Counted from the stretch's first letter, positions 10,932 through 21,489 are shown. The stretch: DNA of 64,000 bases from Pseudomonas lundensis (GCF_001042985.1 NZ_JYKY01000009.1:96923-160922); one strand, 5' to 3'. Made by a program: numbers and translations. The notes: generated by a model not told the origin, from the sequence alone.

Positions 10932-11017
10932 CCTTGAACTTCCTCTACTCCGGCCTGTTGCCAGGCCTTGAACGTGGACTGCTCAATCAGCAGTCTTGAC
11001 TTGCGCCGGTCGGTCAT
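10928..11017 (-). CDS. Possible 29-codon upstream frame or gene remnant
   Basis: A short reverse frame from ATG at 11017 to a TGA that overlaps the GTG start of the Nudix-ThiE gene. The C-terminal part reads like the end of a helical protein (FKAWQQAGVEEVQG). Either a leader peptide that couples translation or the last codons of a lost gene. No strong ribosome binding site was seen. Confidence 0.25.
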   Translation of the reverse strand: MTDRRKSRLLIEQSTFKAWQQAGVEEVQG

Positions 11018-11074
11018 TCGCACGCCAGCCAAGCGCACTATGCTTGCCTGACTGACACGCGGTGTCGAGACGAC

Positions 11075-12292
11075 TTAGGTCCGGTACTCGGCGTTGATTT
11101 TCACGTACTCGTGGGACAGGTCGGTGGTCCAGATGGTTTCGCTGCACACACCGCGACCCAGCTCGATGCGGATGGTGATCTCTTCGCGCGCCATCACCGC
11201 AGAACCTTGCTCTTCGGTGTAGGTCGCCGCACGTGCGCCACCACTGGCGATACACACTTCGCCGAGGAACACGTCGATCTTGCTGACATCCAGATCCGGC
11301 ACACCGGCACGCCCCACAGCGGCCAATATCCGGCCCCAGTTGGGATCAGAGGCGAACAGCGCGGTTTTGATCAACGGTGAATGGGCCACGGTATAGCCGA
11401 CGTCCAGACACTCCTGATGGTTGGCGCCGCCATTGACTTCAACGGTGACGAACTTGGTTGCACCTTCGCCATCGCGCACGATGGCCTGCGCCACCTCCAT
11501 GCACACGTCCAGCACCGCCTGCTTGAGCGCGTCGAACAAAGGCCCGCGGGCTTCGGTGATTTCAGGCAGGTTGGCCTTGCCTGTGGCAATCAACATGCAG
11601 CAATCGTTGGTAGACGTGTCGCCATCGATGGTGATGCGGTTGAACGATTTGTTAGCGCCGTCGAGCAACAGATCCTGCAGCACCTCGCGCGACACCTTGG
11701 CGTCCGTCGCGATGTAACCGAGCATGGTGGCCATGTTCGGGCGAATCATGCCTGCGCCTTTGCTGATCCCGGTGACGGTGACGGTCACGCCATCATGCTG
11801 AAACTGGCGGCTCGCCCCTTTGGGCAAAGTGTCAGTGGTCATGATGCCAGTAGCCGCTTCAGCCCAGTGATCCTCAGCGAGATCGTCCAGGGCTGCTTGC
11901 AGTGCGCCTTCAATTTTCTCGACCGGCAGAGGCTCGCCAATCACCCCCGTGGAGTACGGCAGCACAGCACTGGCGTCCACTCCCGTCAACTCGGCCAGCT
12001 TGGCACAGGTACGTGTGGCAGCTGCCAGACCCGGCGCGCCGGTGCCCGCATTGGCATTGCCGGTGTTGGTCAACAAATACCGCACAGCGCCTTGCACACG
12101 CTGCTTGGCCAGAATCACCGGCGCTGCGCAAAACGCATTCAGGGTGAACACACCCGCCACGCTGGAGCCCTCGGCGCAGCGCATCACCACCACATCCTTA
12201 CGCCCTGGGCGCTTGATACCGGCTGAAGCAATCCCCAGCTCAAAACCCGCAACCGGGTGCAAAGTGGGCAAAGGACCAAGACCAACTGCCAT
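11075..12292 (-). CDS. argJ: Bifunctional ornithine acetyltransferase / N-acetylglutamate synthase
   Basis: 405 residues, typical for ArgJ. The precursor cleaves itself at Ala188-Thr189 in RPNMATMLGY; Thr189 becomes the nucleophile of the beta chain. NTGNANAGTG (76-85) and MTTDTLPKG (151-159) are family hallmarks. The enzyme transfers acetyl from N-acetylornithine to glutamate in the cyclic arginine pathway and can also use acetyl-CoA. GAGGAG precedes the ATG. It follows secA on the same strand, but a terminator separates them. Confidence 0.96.
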   Translation of the reverse strand: MAVGLGPLPTLHPVAGFELGIASAGIKRPGRKDVVVMRCAEGSSVAGVFTLNAFCAAPVILAKQRVQGAVRYLLTNTGNANAGTGAPGLAAATRTCAKLAELTGVDASAVLPYSTGVIGEPLPVEKIEGALQAALDDLAEDHWAEAATGIMTTDTLPKGASRQFQHDGVTVTVTGISKGAGMIRPNMATMLGYIATDAKVSREVLQDLLLDGANKSFNRITIDGDTSTNDCCMLIATGKANLPEITEARGPLFDALKQAVLDVCMEVAQAIVRDGEGATKFVTVEVNGGANHQECLDVGYTVAHSPLIKTALFASDPNWGRILAAVGRAGVPDLDVSKIDVFLGEVCIASGGARAATYTEEQGSAVMAREEITIRIELGRGVCSETIWTTDLSHEYVKINAEYRT

Positions 12293-12346
12293 GATGCGCT
12301 CCTCAATAAGCTGTCTGCGCCGCCCTTGAAAGGCGGGAATTCAATG

Positions 12347-12382
12347 GTAAAACGCCGCGACGGCTAATGCCGGTCGCGGCGC
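12347..12382 (-). terminator. Intrinsic terminator after secA
   Basis: On the minus strand, CGCCGCGAC/GTCGCGGCG with an inner GGC/GCC pair, followed by TTTTACC; it lies just past the secA stop. Confidence 0.8.
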
Positions 12383-12409
12383 AGGTGTTTCAGCAGATGA
12401 AACGGATTA

Positions 12410-15163
12410 TCAGTTGATTTGCCCGTGACAGTGCTTGAATTTTTTGCCCGAACCGCAGTAGCACAGTTCGTTGCGACCGAGCTTCTGCTCGTTACGAACA
12501 GGGTCGGTTGCAGGCGAGACGTCTGAAACGTCTGCACCGTCCAGCACTTCGGTCAATGCATCCGGCTGATCAAGACCCGGGGCTTCTGCATGTTGGAACT
12601 GCATGCGCGACGCCAGATCTTCAGCTTCCTGACGCAGACGCGCCTCTTCTTCAACAGGGTCTTCGCGACGTACCTGAACGTGCGAGAGCACGCGGATCGA
12701 ATCGCGCTTGATCGAGTCAAGCAGCTCGGAGAACAGGTTGAAAGACTCGCGCTTGTACTCCTGCTTCGGGTTCTTTTGCGCATAACCGCGCAAGTGAATG
12801 CCGTGACGCAGGTGATCCATGGTCGACAGGTGGTCTTTCCACAGGTCGTCCAGTACACGCAGAACGATCTGCTTCTCGAACGTGCGCAGCGCTTCAGCGC
12901 CCGCCTGCTCTTCTTTCTCGTTATACGCCGCAATCAGCTCAGCCAGCAGCTTCTCGCGCAGGGTTTCTTCGTACAGGTGATCGTCTTCATCGAGCCACTG
13001 CTGGATAGGCAGTTTCACGCCGAAGCCGCTTTCGATGGCGGACTCAAGACCTGCAACGTCCCACTGCTCCGGCAACGACTGTGGCGGAATGTGAGCGCTG
13101 ATGGTGCTGTCGAGGACATCCTTACGGAAGTCAGCGATGGTTTCGCCAATATTGTCAGCGGCCAGCAACGTATTACGCATGTGATAAATCACTTTACGCT
13201 GCTCGTTGTTGACGTCGTCGAACTCCAGCAATTGCTTACGGATATCGAAGTTGCGGCCTTCAACCTTGCGCTGGGCCTTTTCGATAGCGTTGGTCACCAT
13301 GCGGTGTTCAATCGCTTCGCCGGACTGCATGCCCAGGGCTTTCATGAAGTTTTTCACCCGGTCAGAGGCGAAAATGCGCATCAGGCTGTCTTCCAGCGAC
13401 AGGTAGAAACGGCTGGAACCCGAGTCACCCTGACGGCCCGCACGGCCACGCAGTTGGTTGTCGATACGGCGCGACTCGTGACGCTCGGAAGCGATCACGT
13501 GCAGGCCACCCGACTCCAGCACTTGCTGGTGACGTTTCTGCCAATCGGCCTTGATCTGGGCAATCTGCTCAGGGGTCGGGTTTTCCAGGGAAGCCACTTC
13601 CACTTCCCAGTTACCGCCCAGCAGGATGTCAGTACCACGGCCCGCCATGTTGGTGGCGATGGTCAGCGCGCCTGGACGGCCCGCCTGTGCAATGATTTCA
13701 GCTTCTTTTTCGTGGAACTTGGCGTTCAGAACCTTGTGCTCGATCCCTTCCTGCTTCAACAGGTTGGACATGTGCTCGGAGGTTTCGATGGTCGCCGTAC
13801 CCACCAGCACCGGACGGCCTTTGGCCATGCAGTCCTTGATGTCCGCCACGATGGCTGCGTACTTCTCGTCCGCCGTCAGGAACACCAGATCGTTGTAGTC
13901 TTTACGCGCCAGCGGCTTGTTCGGCGGGATAACCATCACCGACAGACCGTAAATCTGGTGGAACTCGAACGCTTCGGTGTCTGCCGTACCGGTCATGCCG
14001 GACAGTTTGTTGTACAGCCGGAAGTAGTTCTGGAAGGTGGTCGAAGCCAGCGTCTGGCTTTCTGCCTGAATGTTCAGGCCTTCCTTCGCTTCGATGGCCT
14101 GGTGCAGCCCCTCGGACAAACGACGGCCCGGCATGGTACGCCCGGTGTGTTCGTCAACCAGCAGCACCTGACCGTCTTCAACGATGTATTCAACGTTGCG
14201 GTGGAACAGTTTGTGAGCGCGCAGTGCCGCGTACACATGGGTCAGCAGGCCCAGATTGTGCGCCGAATACAGGCTTTCACCTTCAGCGAGCAAACCGATC
14301 TGGGTCAGCATTTCTTCAACAAACTGGTGACCGGCTTCGTTCAGCTCGACCTGACGGGTCTTCTCGTCGATGGTGAAGTGACCCGGCTTGGTCACTTCCC
14401 CTTCCACTTCTTCGATGTGCTGCTCGAGGCGCGGAATGAGCTTGTTGATTTCGGTGTACAGCTTGGAGCTGTCTTCGGCCTGACCAGAGATGATCAGCGG
14501 CGTACGGGCTTCGTCGATCAGGATCGAGTCGACTTCGTCGATGACGGCAAAGTTAAGCTCACGCTGGAATTTTTCTTCCATGCTGAAAGCCATGTTGTCA
14601 CGCAGGTAATCGAAGCCAAACTCGTTGTTGGTGCCGTAGGTGATGTCGGCGGCATAGGCTTCGCGCTTTTCCTGTGGCGGCTGGAACGGCGTCACGACGC
14701 CGACCGTCAGGCCCAGGAATTCATAAAGCGGGCGCATCCAGTTGGCATCCCGGCGCGCGAGGTAGTCGTTCACCGTCACAACGTGTACGCCCTTGCCGGA
14801 CAACGCGTTGAGGTAAACGCCCAAGGTCGCTACCAAGGTCTTACCTTCACCGGTACGCATTTCTGCGATCATGCCTTCGTGCAGGGTCATGCCACCGATC
14901 AGCTGGACGTCAAAGTGGCGCATGCCCATGACGCGCTTGCCCGCCTCACGGCAGACCGCGAAGGCTTCAGGCAGGAGTTGATCGAGGGTCTCACCTTTTG
15001 CTATGCGGGCCTTGAACTCTTCGGTCTTGGCACGCAATTGCTCATCGGTCAGAGCAACCATCTGCTCTTCGAGGGCATTGATGACCTGAACCTTCTTGAG
15101 CATGCGTTTAACTTCGCGCTCGTTCTTGCTTCCAAAAAGTTTCTTTAACAAAGGCGCAAACAT
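12410..15163 (-). CDS. secA: Preprotein translocase ATPase SecA
   Basis: 917 residues. Walker A (RTGEGKT) lies about 100 residues in, the DEAD-like [17 protein letters not shown] near 210, the helicase segment [12 protein letters not shown] near 510, and the C-terminal zinc motif [13 protein letters not shown] near the end (SecB/phospholipid binding). SecA drives preproteins through SecYEG. The frame opens upstream at a GTG (15181), but the conserved start [17 protein letters not shown] places the ATG at 15163. Confidence 0.98.
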   Translation of the reverse strand: MFAPLLKKLFGSKNEREVKRMLKKVQVINALEEQMVALTDEQLRAKTEEFKARIAKGETLDQLLPEAFAVCREAGKRVMGMRHFDVQLIGGMTLHEGMIAEMRTGEGKTLVATLGVYLNALSGKGVHVVTVNDYLARRDANWMRPLYEFLGLTVGVVTPFQPPQEKREAYAADITYGTNNEFGFDYLRDNMAFSMEEKFQRELNFAVIDEVDSILIDEARTPLIISGQAEDSSKLYTEINKLIPRLEQHIEEVEGEVTKPGHFTIDEKTRQVELNEAGHQFVEEMLTQIGLLAEGESLYSAHNLGLLTHVYAALRAHKLFHRNVEYIVEDGQVLLVDEHTGRTMPGRRLSEGLHQAIEAKEGLNIQAESQTLASTTFQNYFRLYNKLSGMTGTADTEAFEFHQIYGLSVMVIPPNKPLARKDYNDLVFLTADEKYAAIVADIKDCMAKGRPVLVGTATIETSEHMSNLLKQEGIEHKVLNAKFHEKEAEIIAQAGRPGALTIATNMAGRGTDILLGGNWEVEVASLENPTPEQIAQIKADWQKRHQQVLESGGLHVIASERHESRRIDNQLRGRAGRQGDSGSSRFYLSLEDSLMRIFASDRVKNFMKALGMQSGEAIEHRMVTNAIEKAQRKVEGRNFDIRKQLLEFDDVNNEQRKVIYHMRNTLLAADNIGETIADFRKDVLDSTISAHIPPQSLPEQWDVAGLESAIESGFGVKLPIQQWLDEDDHLYEETLREKLLAELIAAYNEKEEQAGAEALRTFEKQIVLRVLDDLWKDHLSTMDHLRHGIHLRGYAQKNPKQEYKRESFNLFSELLDSIKRDSIRVLSHVQVRREDPVEEEARLRQEAEDLASRMQFQHAEAPGLDQPDALTEVLDGADVSDVSPATDPVRNEQKLGRNELCYCGSGKKFKHCHGQIN

Positions 15164-15471
15164 ATCGGCAGGATCTTCCACACATAGGGATGGAGGGCGG
15201 CCCCGAGAGTCGCCCGAGCAGCCCTGATGGCCGCATGCGAGCGAGCATTCTACCCGGAAACGGCGGTGAGGAAAGTGGCGTTATTCCACGATACTGGTAC
15301 AGCGTTGTGACGGGGCTTCACTAAAATAAGGGCTTTTTACTGAACTTCAACCCATAAGACCAAGAAGTTACTCATTGATTTTGCTGCCAAAGTGGCAAGC
15401 CTGCGGATCAAGCGCAGTCAGGCGGGCGGTTTCTGCTAAGATTGCGCCTCAGTTTTCTCAGGTGTTTGAAC

Positions 15472-15936
15472 ATGGCATTTCGCCCACATCCAGCGCGGGC
15501 ACCCTCTGTCCTGCTGCGCGAGGCCAAACCCTTAAAAGCCATTTTCGGCCACGCCAAGCGCTTGGCCCACCTGCAACGCCTGCTTGAGAGCCAACTCCAG
15601 CCCGCGGCCCGCGAACACTGCCATGTGGCCTCGTGGCGCGAAGGCAGCCTGCTACTGATTGTCACAGACGGCCATTGGGCAACACGTTTGCGCTACCAGC
15701 AAAAACGCCTGCAACGTCAATTGCAGGCGTTCGACGAATTTGCCAGCCTGACCCGCATTCTATTTAAAGTGCAGCCGCCCACCGTGCTGGCCAAAGTCGC
15801 CGGCCACACGCTGGACTTGTCAGAAAACGCCGCGCAGACCATTCAAGCCACCGCCGAGGGCATCACTGACCCGGCACTGCGGGCGGCCCTTGAACGGCTG
15901 GCCAGCCATGCGAAGCCCAAGCCCGATCCGGCCTAG
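15472..15936 (+). CDS. DciA-like DUF721 protein
   Basis: 154 residues with the DUF721 pattern: an N-terminal basic helix, a beta-strand block (CHVASWREGSLLLIVTDGHW) and the ATRLRYQQKRLQRQL helix. DUF721 proteins include DciA, the ancestral loader of the replicative helicase DnaB; this one sits next to secA as in other pseudomonads. The frame is open to 15442, but MAFRPHPARAP at 15472 with AGGTG upstream is the better start. Replication role is from family knowledge. Confidence 0.82.
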   Translation: MAFRPHPARAPSVLLREAKPLKAIFGHAKRLAHLQRLLESQLQPAAREHCHVASWREGSLLLIVTDGHWATRLRYQQKRLQRQLQAFDEFASLTRILFKVQPPTVLAKVAGHTLDLSENAAQTIQATAEGITDPALRAALERLASHAKPKPDPA

Positions 15937-15949
15937 ACCCGCCTCGCTA

Positions 15950-17428
15950 TCATTTACGCTTGTTGCCACCCAGCAACGACCCGAGCAAGCCCCGCACCAA
16001 CTGGCGCCCCATCTGATTTACGGCCTGACGCGCCATCGACTGCAAAGCTTTGCCCGTCGACGTCCCGAGGAACTCCCCGGCCTGATCCAGAAACCCGGGC
16101 TCTTTGGCCTGCCCCGGCGCCGGCTCTTCGCTGCTACCGCCTTTGCGCGCCATGAGCACTTCGTAAGCAGACTCTCGATCAATCGGCTTGTCGTAACGCC
16201 CCTGCAATGGGGAGGTGGCAATCAGGCCGTTACGCTCGGCCTCGCTCAAAGGTCCGATTCGCGACTGCGGCGGCGCAATCAACACCCGCTGCACCATTGC
16301 CGGTGTGCCTTTGTCCTCCAACATACCGACCAGGGCTTCGCCCGTGCCCAGTTCCGTCAGCACTGCGAGCGCATCGAACGCCGGATTGGGTCGGAACCCG
16401 TCAGCCACGGCCCTGAGGGATTTCTGCTCCTTGGCAGTGAATGCACGTAAACCATGCTGAATGCGCAACCCCAATTGCGCCAGAACCGTGTCAGGCAAGT
16501 CCGCCGGTGATTGCGTGACGAAGTACACCCCTACGCCTTTGGAGCGGATCAAGCGCACCACTTGCTCCAGTCGATCCTGTAGCGCTTTCGGCGTACCGGC
16601 AAACAGCAAGTGCGCCTCGTCAAAAAATAGAGCCAGCAACGGTTTGTCCGCATCACCGCGCTCGGGCAACTGCTCAAACAATTCGGCCAGCAGCCACAGC
16701 AAAAAGGTGGCATAGACCTTGGGCGCCTCATGCACCAAACGGCTGGCATCGAGCAAATGAATGCGCCCTCGCCCGTCACGGTCTGGCTGCAAAATGTCTT
16801 CCAGTTGCAATGCCGGTTCACCAAACAGCGCCTCAGCACCCTGCTGCTCCAGCGTCGCCAATCGACGCAGCAGCGCCTGGCTCGAACCGGTGGTCATCAA
16901 CGCCGCGTCATCACCCAGCACCTCGGGGTGGTCACGCAGGTGATTGAGCAACGCCTTGAGGTCTTTGAGATCCAGCAGCAACAGGCCTTCGCGATCGGCC
17001 ACTTTAAAGGCTGCGTACAACGCTGATTGCTGGCTGTCCGTCAGCTCGAGCAGACTGCCCAGCAAGAGCGGCCCCATTTCACTCAAGGTTGTGCGTAATG
17101 GATGACCGGTCTTGCCTTGAATATCCCATAGCGTCACCGGATAAGCCTTGGGCTGGAAGTTAAGCCACGGCATGCCCGCGATGCGCTCCGCGATTTTGCC
17201 CTGAGGGTTACCGGCAGCCCCCAGACCGCACAAGTCCCCTTTGATGTCGGCAGCAAACACCGCCACACCGGCGTCACTGAACTGCTCTGCCAAGCGTTGC
17301 AGCGTGACGGTTTTACCTGTCCCCGTGGCGCCCGCGATCAAGCCGTGACGATTGGCCAGACGCAATGACTGGGCGACGGGCTGACCCGCAAGGTCGGCGC
17401 CGAGAACTAAAGCTGAGGAATCAGGCAT
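15950..17428 (-). CDS. yjgR: HerA-like ATPase, DUF853 (YjgR family)
   Basis: 492 residues. P-loop GATGTGKT at 33-40, Walker B LLALFFDEAHLLF near 265, and a RIQHGLRAFTAKEQKSLR segment with the arginine-rich sensor region. DUF853 belongs to the HerA/FtsK class of DNA-translocating ATPases; the bacterial YjgR role is not established. The C-terminus has a Gly/Ser/Pro-rich linker, then a basic end GGNKRK. It converges on the DciA-like gene, with 13 nt between the stops. Confidence 0.88.
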   Translation of the reverse strand: MPDSSALVLGADLAGQPVAQSLRLANRHGLIAGATGTGKTVTLQRLAEQFSDAGVAVFAADIKGDLCGLGAAGNPQGKIAERIAGMPWLNFQPKAYPVTLWDIQGKTGHPLRTTLSEMGPLLLGSLLELTDSQQSALYAAFKVADREGLLLLDLKDLKALLNHLRDHPEVLGDDAALMTTGSSQALLRRLATLEQQGAEALFGEPALQLEDILQPDRDGRGRIHLLDASRLVHEAPKVYATFLLWLLAELFEQLPERGDADKPLLALFFDEAHLLFAGTPKALQDRLEQVVRLIRSKGVGVYFVTQSPADLPDTVLAQLGLRIQHGLRAFTAKEQKSLRAVADGFRPNPAFDALAVLTELGTGEALVGMLEDKGTPAMVQRVLIAPPQSRIGPLSEAERNGLIATSPLQGRYDKPIDRESAYEVLMARKGGSSEEPAPGQAKEPGFLDQAGEFLGTSTGKALQSMARQAVNQMGRQLVRGLLGSLLGGNKRK

Positions 17429-17624
17429 TTTTCCACCTTAAATTAATCTTTCGCGGTAACACGTCGATACAACGTTAATGCTAGACCAGAAAAATCCGAA
17501 ATTAACGTCGGAAAGAGCGCAAATAAATATAGAAATTGCTCGGGTTCAGTCAGTGCTTTCTATGTTGTGCGTATTTCATGTCGGCAGGCATCACACTTTT
17601 AGACCTAAGCGGACCCTTCAAGCC

Positions 17625-19514
17625 ATGAACAAAAACCTGCGTTTCAGTCATAAAATCCTGCTTGCCGCGTCCCTGATCGTAATAGCCGCTTTTTCGCTAT
17701 TTACGCTGTACAACGATTACCTGCAGCGCAATGCCATTCGCGACGATCTGGACAGCTATCTGCGTGAAATGGGCAGTACGACGGCCAACAACATTCAGAC
17801 TTGGCTCGGCGGGCGCATCCTGCTCACTGAAAACCTGGGTGAAACCCTCGCCCTTAACCCTGAACCCGAGTATGTCTCCCGCTTGCTGGAGCAAAAAGCG
17901 CTGACCAGCTCGTTCCTCGCGGTGTACTTCGGTGACACCCAGGGCGCTTTCACCATCCGCCCCGACAGCAAAATGCCGGACGGCTTCGATCCGCGCAGCC
18001 GCCCCTGGTACAAAGACGCGCTGAACAGCAACGGCGCCAGCCTGACCGAACCGTACATTGATGCGGTCACCGGGCAGATGATCATTTCCATTGGCACGGC
18101 AGTGAAAAAAGCCGGGCAAACCCTCGGCGTCGTCGGCACCGACCTGACACTCAAGACGGTCACCGACAGCATCAACGCACTTGATTTCAGCGGCATGGGC
18201 TATGCCTTCCTGATCAGCGGGGACGGCAAAATTCTGGTGCACCCCGATAACACGCTGGTGATGAAAAACCTGAAGGATATCTACCCGCACGATACCCCGC
18301 CGATCAGCTCCGACATCAGCGAAGTCACACTCGATGGCAAAGAACGCATCGTGACGTTTGCCCCGGTCAAAGGCCTGGGGTCCGTCAATTGGTACGTCGG
18401 GCTGTCGATCGATAAAGCGCAGGCATTTGCCATGCTCAGCACCTTCCGCACTTCAGCGATCATCGCCACCGTGATTGCGGTGATCTCGATCATTGCCTTG
18501 CTCGGCTTGCTGATTCGTCTACTCATGCGGCCGCTGCACGTCATGACCCGTGCCATGCAAAACATCGCGGAAGGTGAAGGCGACCTGACGCGCCGCCTGG
18601 TCGTCGAGTCCAAAGATGAATTCGGCACATTGGGAAGCGCGTTCAACCAGTTTGTGGAACGCATCCACACCTCCATGACGGAAGTGGCCTCCGCCACCGA
18701 GCACGTCAATGAAGTCGCGCTGCGTGTGGTCAGTGCGTCCAACTCGTCCATGGTTAACTCAGACGAACAAGCCAGCCGCACCAACAGCGTGGCCGCAGCG
18801 ATCAACGAACTGGGCGCCGCGGCGCAAGAAATCGCCCGCAATGCGGCCCAGGCCTCGCATCAGGCCAGCGATGCACGCGGCCTGGCCGAAGAAGGTCAGC
18901 AAGTGGTTGAGCGCAGCATTGGCTCGATGCAGCAACTGTCGCAGATGCTCAGCACCTCCAGCGGCCATATCGAGTCGCTGAATGACAAGACCGTGAATAT
19001 CGGGCAGATCCTGGAGGTCATCACCAGCATTTCTCAGCAAACCAACCTCCTGGCTTTGAACGCCGCGATTGAAGCGGCACGTGCCGGTGAGGCCGGACGC
19101 GGGTTTGCGGTCGTGGCCGACGAAGTTCGCAATTTGGCGCATCGCACTCAAGAGTCTGCGCAACAAGTGCAAAAGATGATCGAGGAATTGCAAGTCAGCG
19201 CCCGCGACTCGGTAAACACCATGGAAGAGAGCCAGCGTCACAGCAAAGACAGCGTAGAGATTGCCAACAGTGCCGGCGCGCGCCTGACCAGCGTGACCGA
19301 ACGCATTGGGGAAATCGACGGGATGAACCAGTCGGTCGCCACTGCCACCGAGGAGCAAACGTCGGTCGTGGAATCGATCAACATGGACATTACCGAGATC
19401 AACACCCTTAATCAGGAAGGCGTGGAAAACCTGCAGGCGACGTTGCGCGCCTGTTCTGACCTCGAGCAACAAGCCGCCCGCCTGAAACAACTGGTCGGCA
19501 GCTTCCGCATATAA
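17625..19514 (+). CDS. Methyl-accepting chemotaxis protein with dCache_1 amino-acid-type sensor
   Basis: 629 residues. TM1 10-29, periplasmic double Cache about 35-265, TM2 about 277-302, HAMP about 300-355, then a signalling domain with the conserved tip [19 protein letters not shown]. The Cache domain has R126, W128, Y129, Y144, D146 and D173, which match the amino-acid-binding set known from PctA-type receptors, but position 121 is Phe where that motif has Tyr. It likely detects amino acids or related amines. The frame is open upstream to 17478; [10 protein letters not shown] is the natural start. Confidence 0.92.
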   Translation: MNKNLRFSHKILLAASLIVIAAFSLFTLYNDYLQRNAIRDDLDSYLREMGSTTANNIQTWLGGRILLTENLGETLALNPEPEYVSRLLEQKALTSSFLAVYFGDTQGAFTIRPDSKMPDGFDPRSRPWYKDALNSNGASLTEPYIDAVTGQMIISIGTAVKKAGQTLGVVGTDLTLKTVTDSINALDFSGMGYAFLISGDGKILVHPDNTLVMKNLKDIYPHDTPPISSDISEVTLDGKERIVTFAPVKGLGSVNWYVGLSIDKAQAFAMLSTFRTSAIIATVIAVISIIALLGLLIRLLMRPLHVMTRAMQNIAEGEGDLTRRLVVESKDEFGTLGSAFNQFVERIHTSMTEVASATEHVNEVALRVVSASNSSMVNSDEQASRTNSVAAAINELGAAAQEIARNAAQASHQASDARGLAEEGQQVVERSIGSMQQLSQMLSTSSGHIESLNDKTVNIGQILEVITSISQQTNLLALNAAIEAARAGEAGRGFAVVADEVRNLAHRTQESAQQVQKMIEELQVSARDSVNTMEESQRHSKDSVEIANSAGARLTSVTERIGEIDGMNQSVATATEEQTSVVESINMDITEINTLNQEGVENLQATLRACSDLEQQAARLKQLVGSFRI

Positions 19515-19546
19515 AGGAACGCTTGATCTGTGGCCGCCGGACGCGG

Positions 19547-19720
19547 CTACAGATCAGGTTCGGTTTCTCCCTCTTGCTGTAATGCCTCCCACAGCCGGGC
19601 AGCGTCAGGAAACTCGGTTCCGTCTTCGGGGCCCAAAGCCTGCGGGTCGTAACGACTCAAACACCCCTCACCCAACGTGGCCGGTGCGCTGGACGTCGCC
19701 TTGTCGAGTGGATCGGTCAT
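19547..19720 (-). CDS. Small conserved-looking acidic protein (57 residues)
   Basis: An uninterrupted reverse frame from ATG 19720 to TAG 19547. It is preceded by GGGGTGA six bases from the ATG, a strong ribosome binding site. The product is acidic, begins MTDPLDKATSSAP and contains LSRYDPQALGPEDG and DAARLWEALQQEGETEPD. It shows normal coding character for this genome and lies downstream of purU on the same strand beyond a hairpin. Function unknown. Confidence 0.65.
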   Translation of the reverse strand: MTDPLDKATSSAPATLGEGCLSRYDPQALGPEDGTEFPDAARLWEALQQEGETEPDL

Positions 19721-19770
19721 CGCACATCACCCCGCGTGGAATTACAGCGTTTGGTGTCATAGAAAGACAA

Positions 19771-19801
19771 CGCGAGGCTGCACTCAGAGCGCAGCCTCGC
19801 G
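19771..19801 (-). terminator. Hairpin after purU
   Basis: Perfect 11-bp stem CGCGAGGCTGC/GCAGCCTCGCG, 36 bases past the purU stop; on the minus strand it is followed by TTGTCTTTCT, a moderate T-run, so probably a terminator. Confidence 0.7.
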
Positions 19802-19836
19802 TGGGTCGTCATGGTGGGTGCTCGACAAAGGTTTGG

Positions 19837-20685
19837 TCAGAACACGACCGTCTTGTTGCCGTGCACCAACACGCGATCTTCCAGGTGATAGCGCAGGCCA
19901 CGAGCCAGCACCATCTTCTCGACATCACGGCCGAAGCGCACCATGTCTTCAATGCTGTCGCTGTGACTCACACGTACCACGTCTTGTTCGATGATCGGGC
20001 CCGCATCCAGCTCTTCGGTCACGTAGTGGCACGTAGCGCCGATCAGTTTTACGCCGCGCAGCGACGCCTGATGGTAAGGCTTGGCGCCGACGAAGGAAGG
20101 CAGGAAGCTGTGGTGAATGTTGATGACCTGGCCTGCGTATTCTTTGCACAGGTCCGGCGGCAGAATTTGCATGTAGCGCGCCAGAACCACCACTTCAGCC
20201 TCGTGTTGTTTGACCAGACGCGAGACTTCGGCAAACGCCGGCTCTTTGTCTTTTGGATCAACCGGCACGTGGTAATAAGGAATACCGTGCCACTCCACCA
20301 TGCTGCGCAGGTCATCGTGGTTAGAGATCACACACGCGATCTCGCAATCGAGTTCATCGCTGTGCCAGCGGTGCAGCAAATCCGCCAGGCAGTGCGATTC
20401 GCGGCTGGCCATCAGCACCACGCGCTTCTTCTGCGCCGTATCCGTAATGCGCCACACCATCGAGAACTCTTCAGCGATAGGTGCAAATGCTTCACGAAAT
20501 GCCTCGATGCCGAACGGCAGCGAATCGGCACGAATTTCGTGACGCATAAAGAACCAACCACTCTGGTCGTCCGAGTGGTGGCTCGCTTCAGTGATCCAGC
20601 CATTGTGTGAGGCCAGAAAATTACTGACCTTGGCGACAATGCCGACGCCATCGGGGCACGCAATCACCAGTCGAAAAGTGCGCAT
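19837..20685 (-). CDS. purU: Formyltetrahydrofolate deformylase
   Basis: 282 residues. N-terminal ACT domain (about 1-80, starting MRTFRLVIACPDGVGIVAKV) and C-terminal formyltransferase fold with the catalytic set INIHHSFLPSF and DAGPI. It hydrolyses 10-formyl-THF to formate and THF, balancing one-carbon units. The frame opens at 20694, but the ATG at 20685 with GGAG ten bases upstream matches the family start. It diverges from mvaT across about 350 bases. Confidence 0.96.
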   Translation of the reverse strand: MRTFRLVIACPDGVGIVAKVSNFLASHNGWITEASHHSDDQSGWFFMRHEIRADSLPFGIEAFREAFAPIAEEFSMVWRITDTAQKKRVVLMASRESHCLADLLHRWHSDELDCEIACVISNHDDLRSMVEWHGIPYYHVPVDPKDKEPAFAEVSRLVKQHEAEVVVLARYMQILPPDLCKEYAGQVINIHHSFLPSFVGAKPYHQASLRGVKLIGATCHYVTEELDAGPIIEQDVVRVSHSDSIEDMVRFGRDVEKMVLARGLRYHLEDRVLVHGNKTVVF

Positions 20686-21036
20686 GTAGGGCAAACTCCA
20701 AAAACTTTACTAAGGCCGCCATTCTAGCGAGTGCGCAGCAAAACGACAGTATTCGTTGAGACTGATTACGCGCCCCCCTGCACTCGCGCTGTCACGGGCC
20801 AGCCTCAACAGTACCGCGGCCTGCATGCTTTTTAACACGGCCCGAATGTAGCTGATTAATCGTTTTTATTAGCCTGATAGCGTGACCTCTATTTAATAGC
20901 GCGCTTATTCAATACCGCGAAGTTAATGAATAAAAATTTAACTAAATGTGCGAAGACAGGTTTACTTGCTCAAAGTGTCTGACTATTATTGCCCCACTGT
21001 GTCCCTGTTAACCCTTTTCAACATAAGGTTATCCTC
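20686..21036. other. Divergent promoter region between purU and mvaT
   Basis: About 350 bases with a strongly AT-rich half next to mvaT (about 20850-20960, with TTAATCGTTTTTATTAGCC and AATAAAAATTTAACT). AT-rich tracts suit H-NS-type binding, so autoregulation by MvaT is plausible. No gene seen. Confidence 0.5.
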
Positions 21037-21414
21037 ATGTCCCTGATCAACGAATACCGCGCAACTGAAGAAGCTATCAAAGAGCTGCAAGCTCGCCTGA
21101 AGAACCTGTCGGAAGACGACAAACTTCAAACTGAGCTGGAATTCGAAGGCAAACTGCGCACGCTGATGGGCGAATACCAAAAATCGCTACGCGATATTAT
21201 TGCGCTTCTGGACCCAGAGTCCAAAGTAAGCAAAACGCCACGCGGTGTTGTGAAAACTACCGGTACCAAACGTGCCCGTAAGGTTAAACAATACAAAAAC
21301 CCGCACAACGGCGAAGTGATTGAAACCAAAGGCGGCAACCACAAAACGCTGAAAGAGTGGAAAGCCAAGTGGGGCGGTGACGTGGTAGAAGGTTGGGCAA
21401 CTTTGCTCGACTAA
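21037..21414 (+). CDS. mvaT: H-NS family histone-like silencer MvaT
   Basis: 125 residues with the MvaT layout: an N-terminal oligomerisation coiled coil (SLINEYRATEEAIKELQARL), a linker, and a C-terminal DNA-binding domain with RKVKQYKNPHNGEVIETKGG and LKEWKAKWG. MvaT/MvaU are the pseudomonad counterparts of H-NS and silence AT-rich foreign DNA. The start is the ATG at 21037 after ATAAGGTTATCCTC. Conserved order with purU and sbcB. Confidence 0.97.
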   Translation: MSLINEYRATEEAIKELQARLKNLSEDDKLQTELEFEGKLRTLMGEYQKSLRDIIALLDPESKVSKTPRGVVKTTGTKRARKVKQYKNPHNGEVIETKGGNHKTLKEWKAKWGGDVVEGWATLLD

Positions 21415-21447
21415 GTAACACCCGCTCGCAGCCTAGTTGCGATGCTC

Positions 21448-21480
21448 TAAAAAAACGCCAGTTCGCTGGCGTTTTTTTAT
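21448..21480. terminator. Bidirectional terminator between mvaT and sbcB
   Basis: AAAAAAACGCCAG/CTGGCGTTTTTTT with a TTCG-type loop; A-run and T-run on either side let it serve both convergent genes. Confidence 0.9.
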
Positions 21481-21489
21481 TGGCGCCGG

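Noticed and set aside
12590..15148. Open frame of 852 codons opposite secA
   Set aside because: It mirrors secA on the other strand. In GC-rich genes with strong codon bias such shadows are usual; no motif or start signal supports it.
19582..20610. Forward frame across the purU locus
   Set aside because: Antisense to purU and to the small 57-residue ORF; no ribosome binding site.
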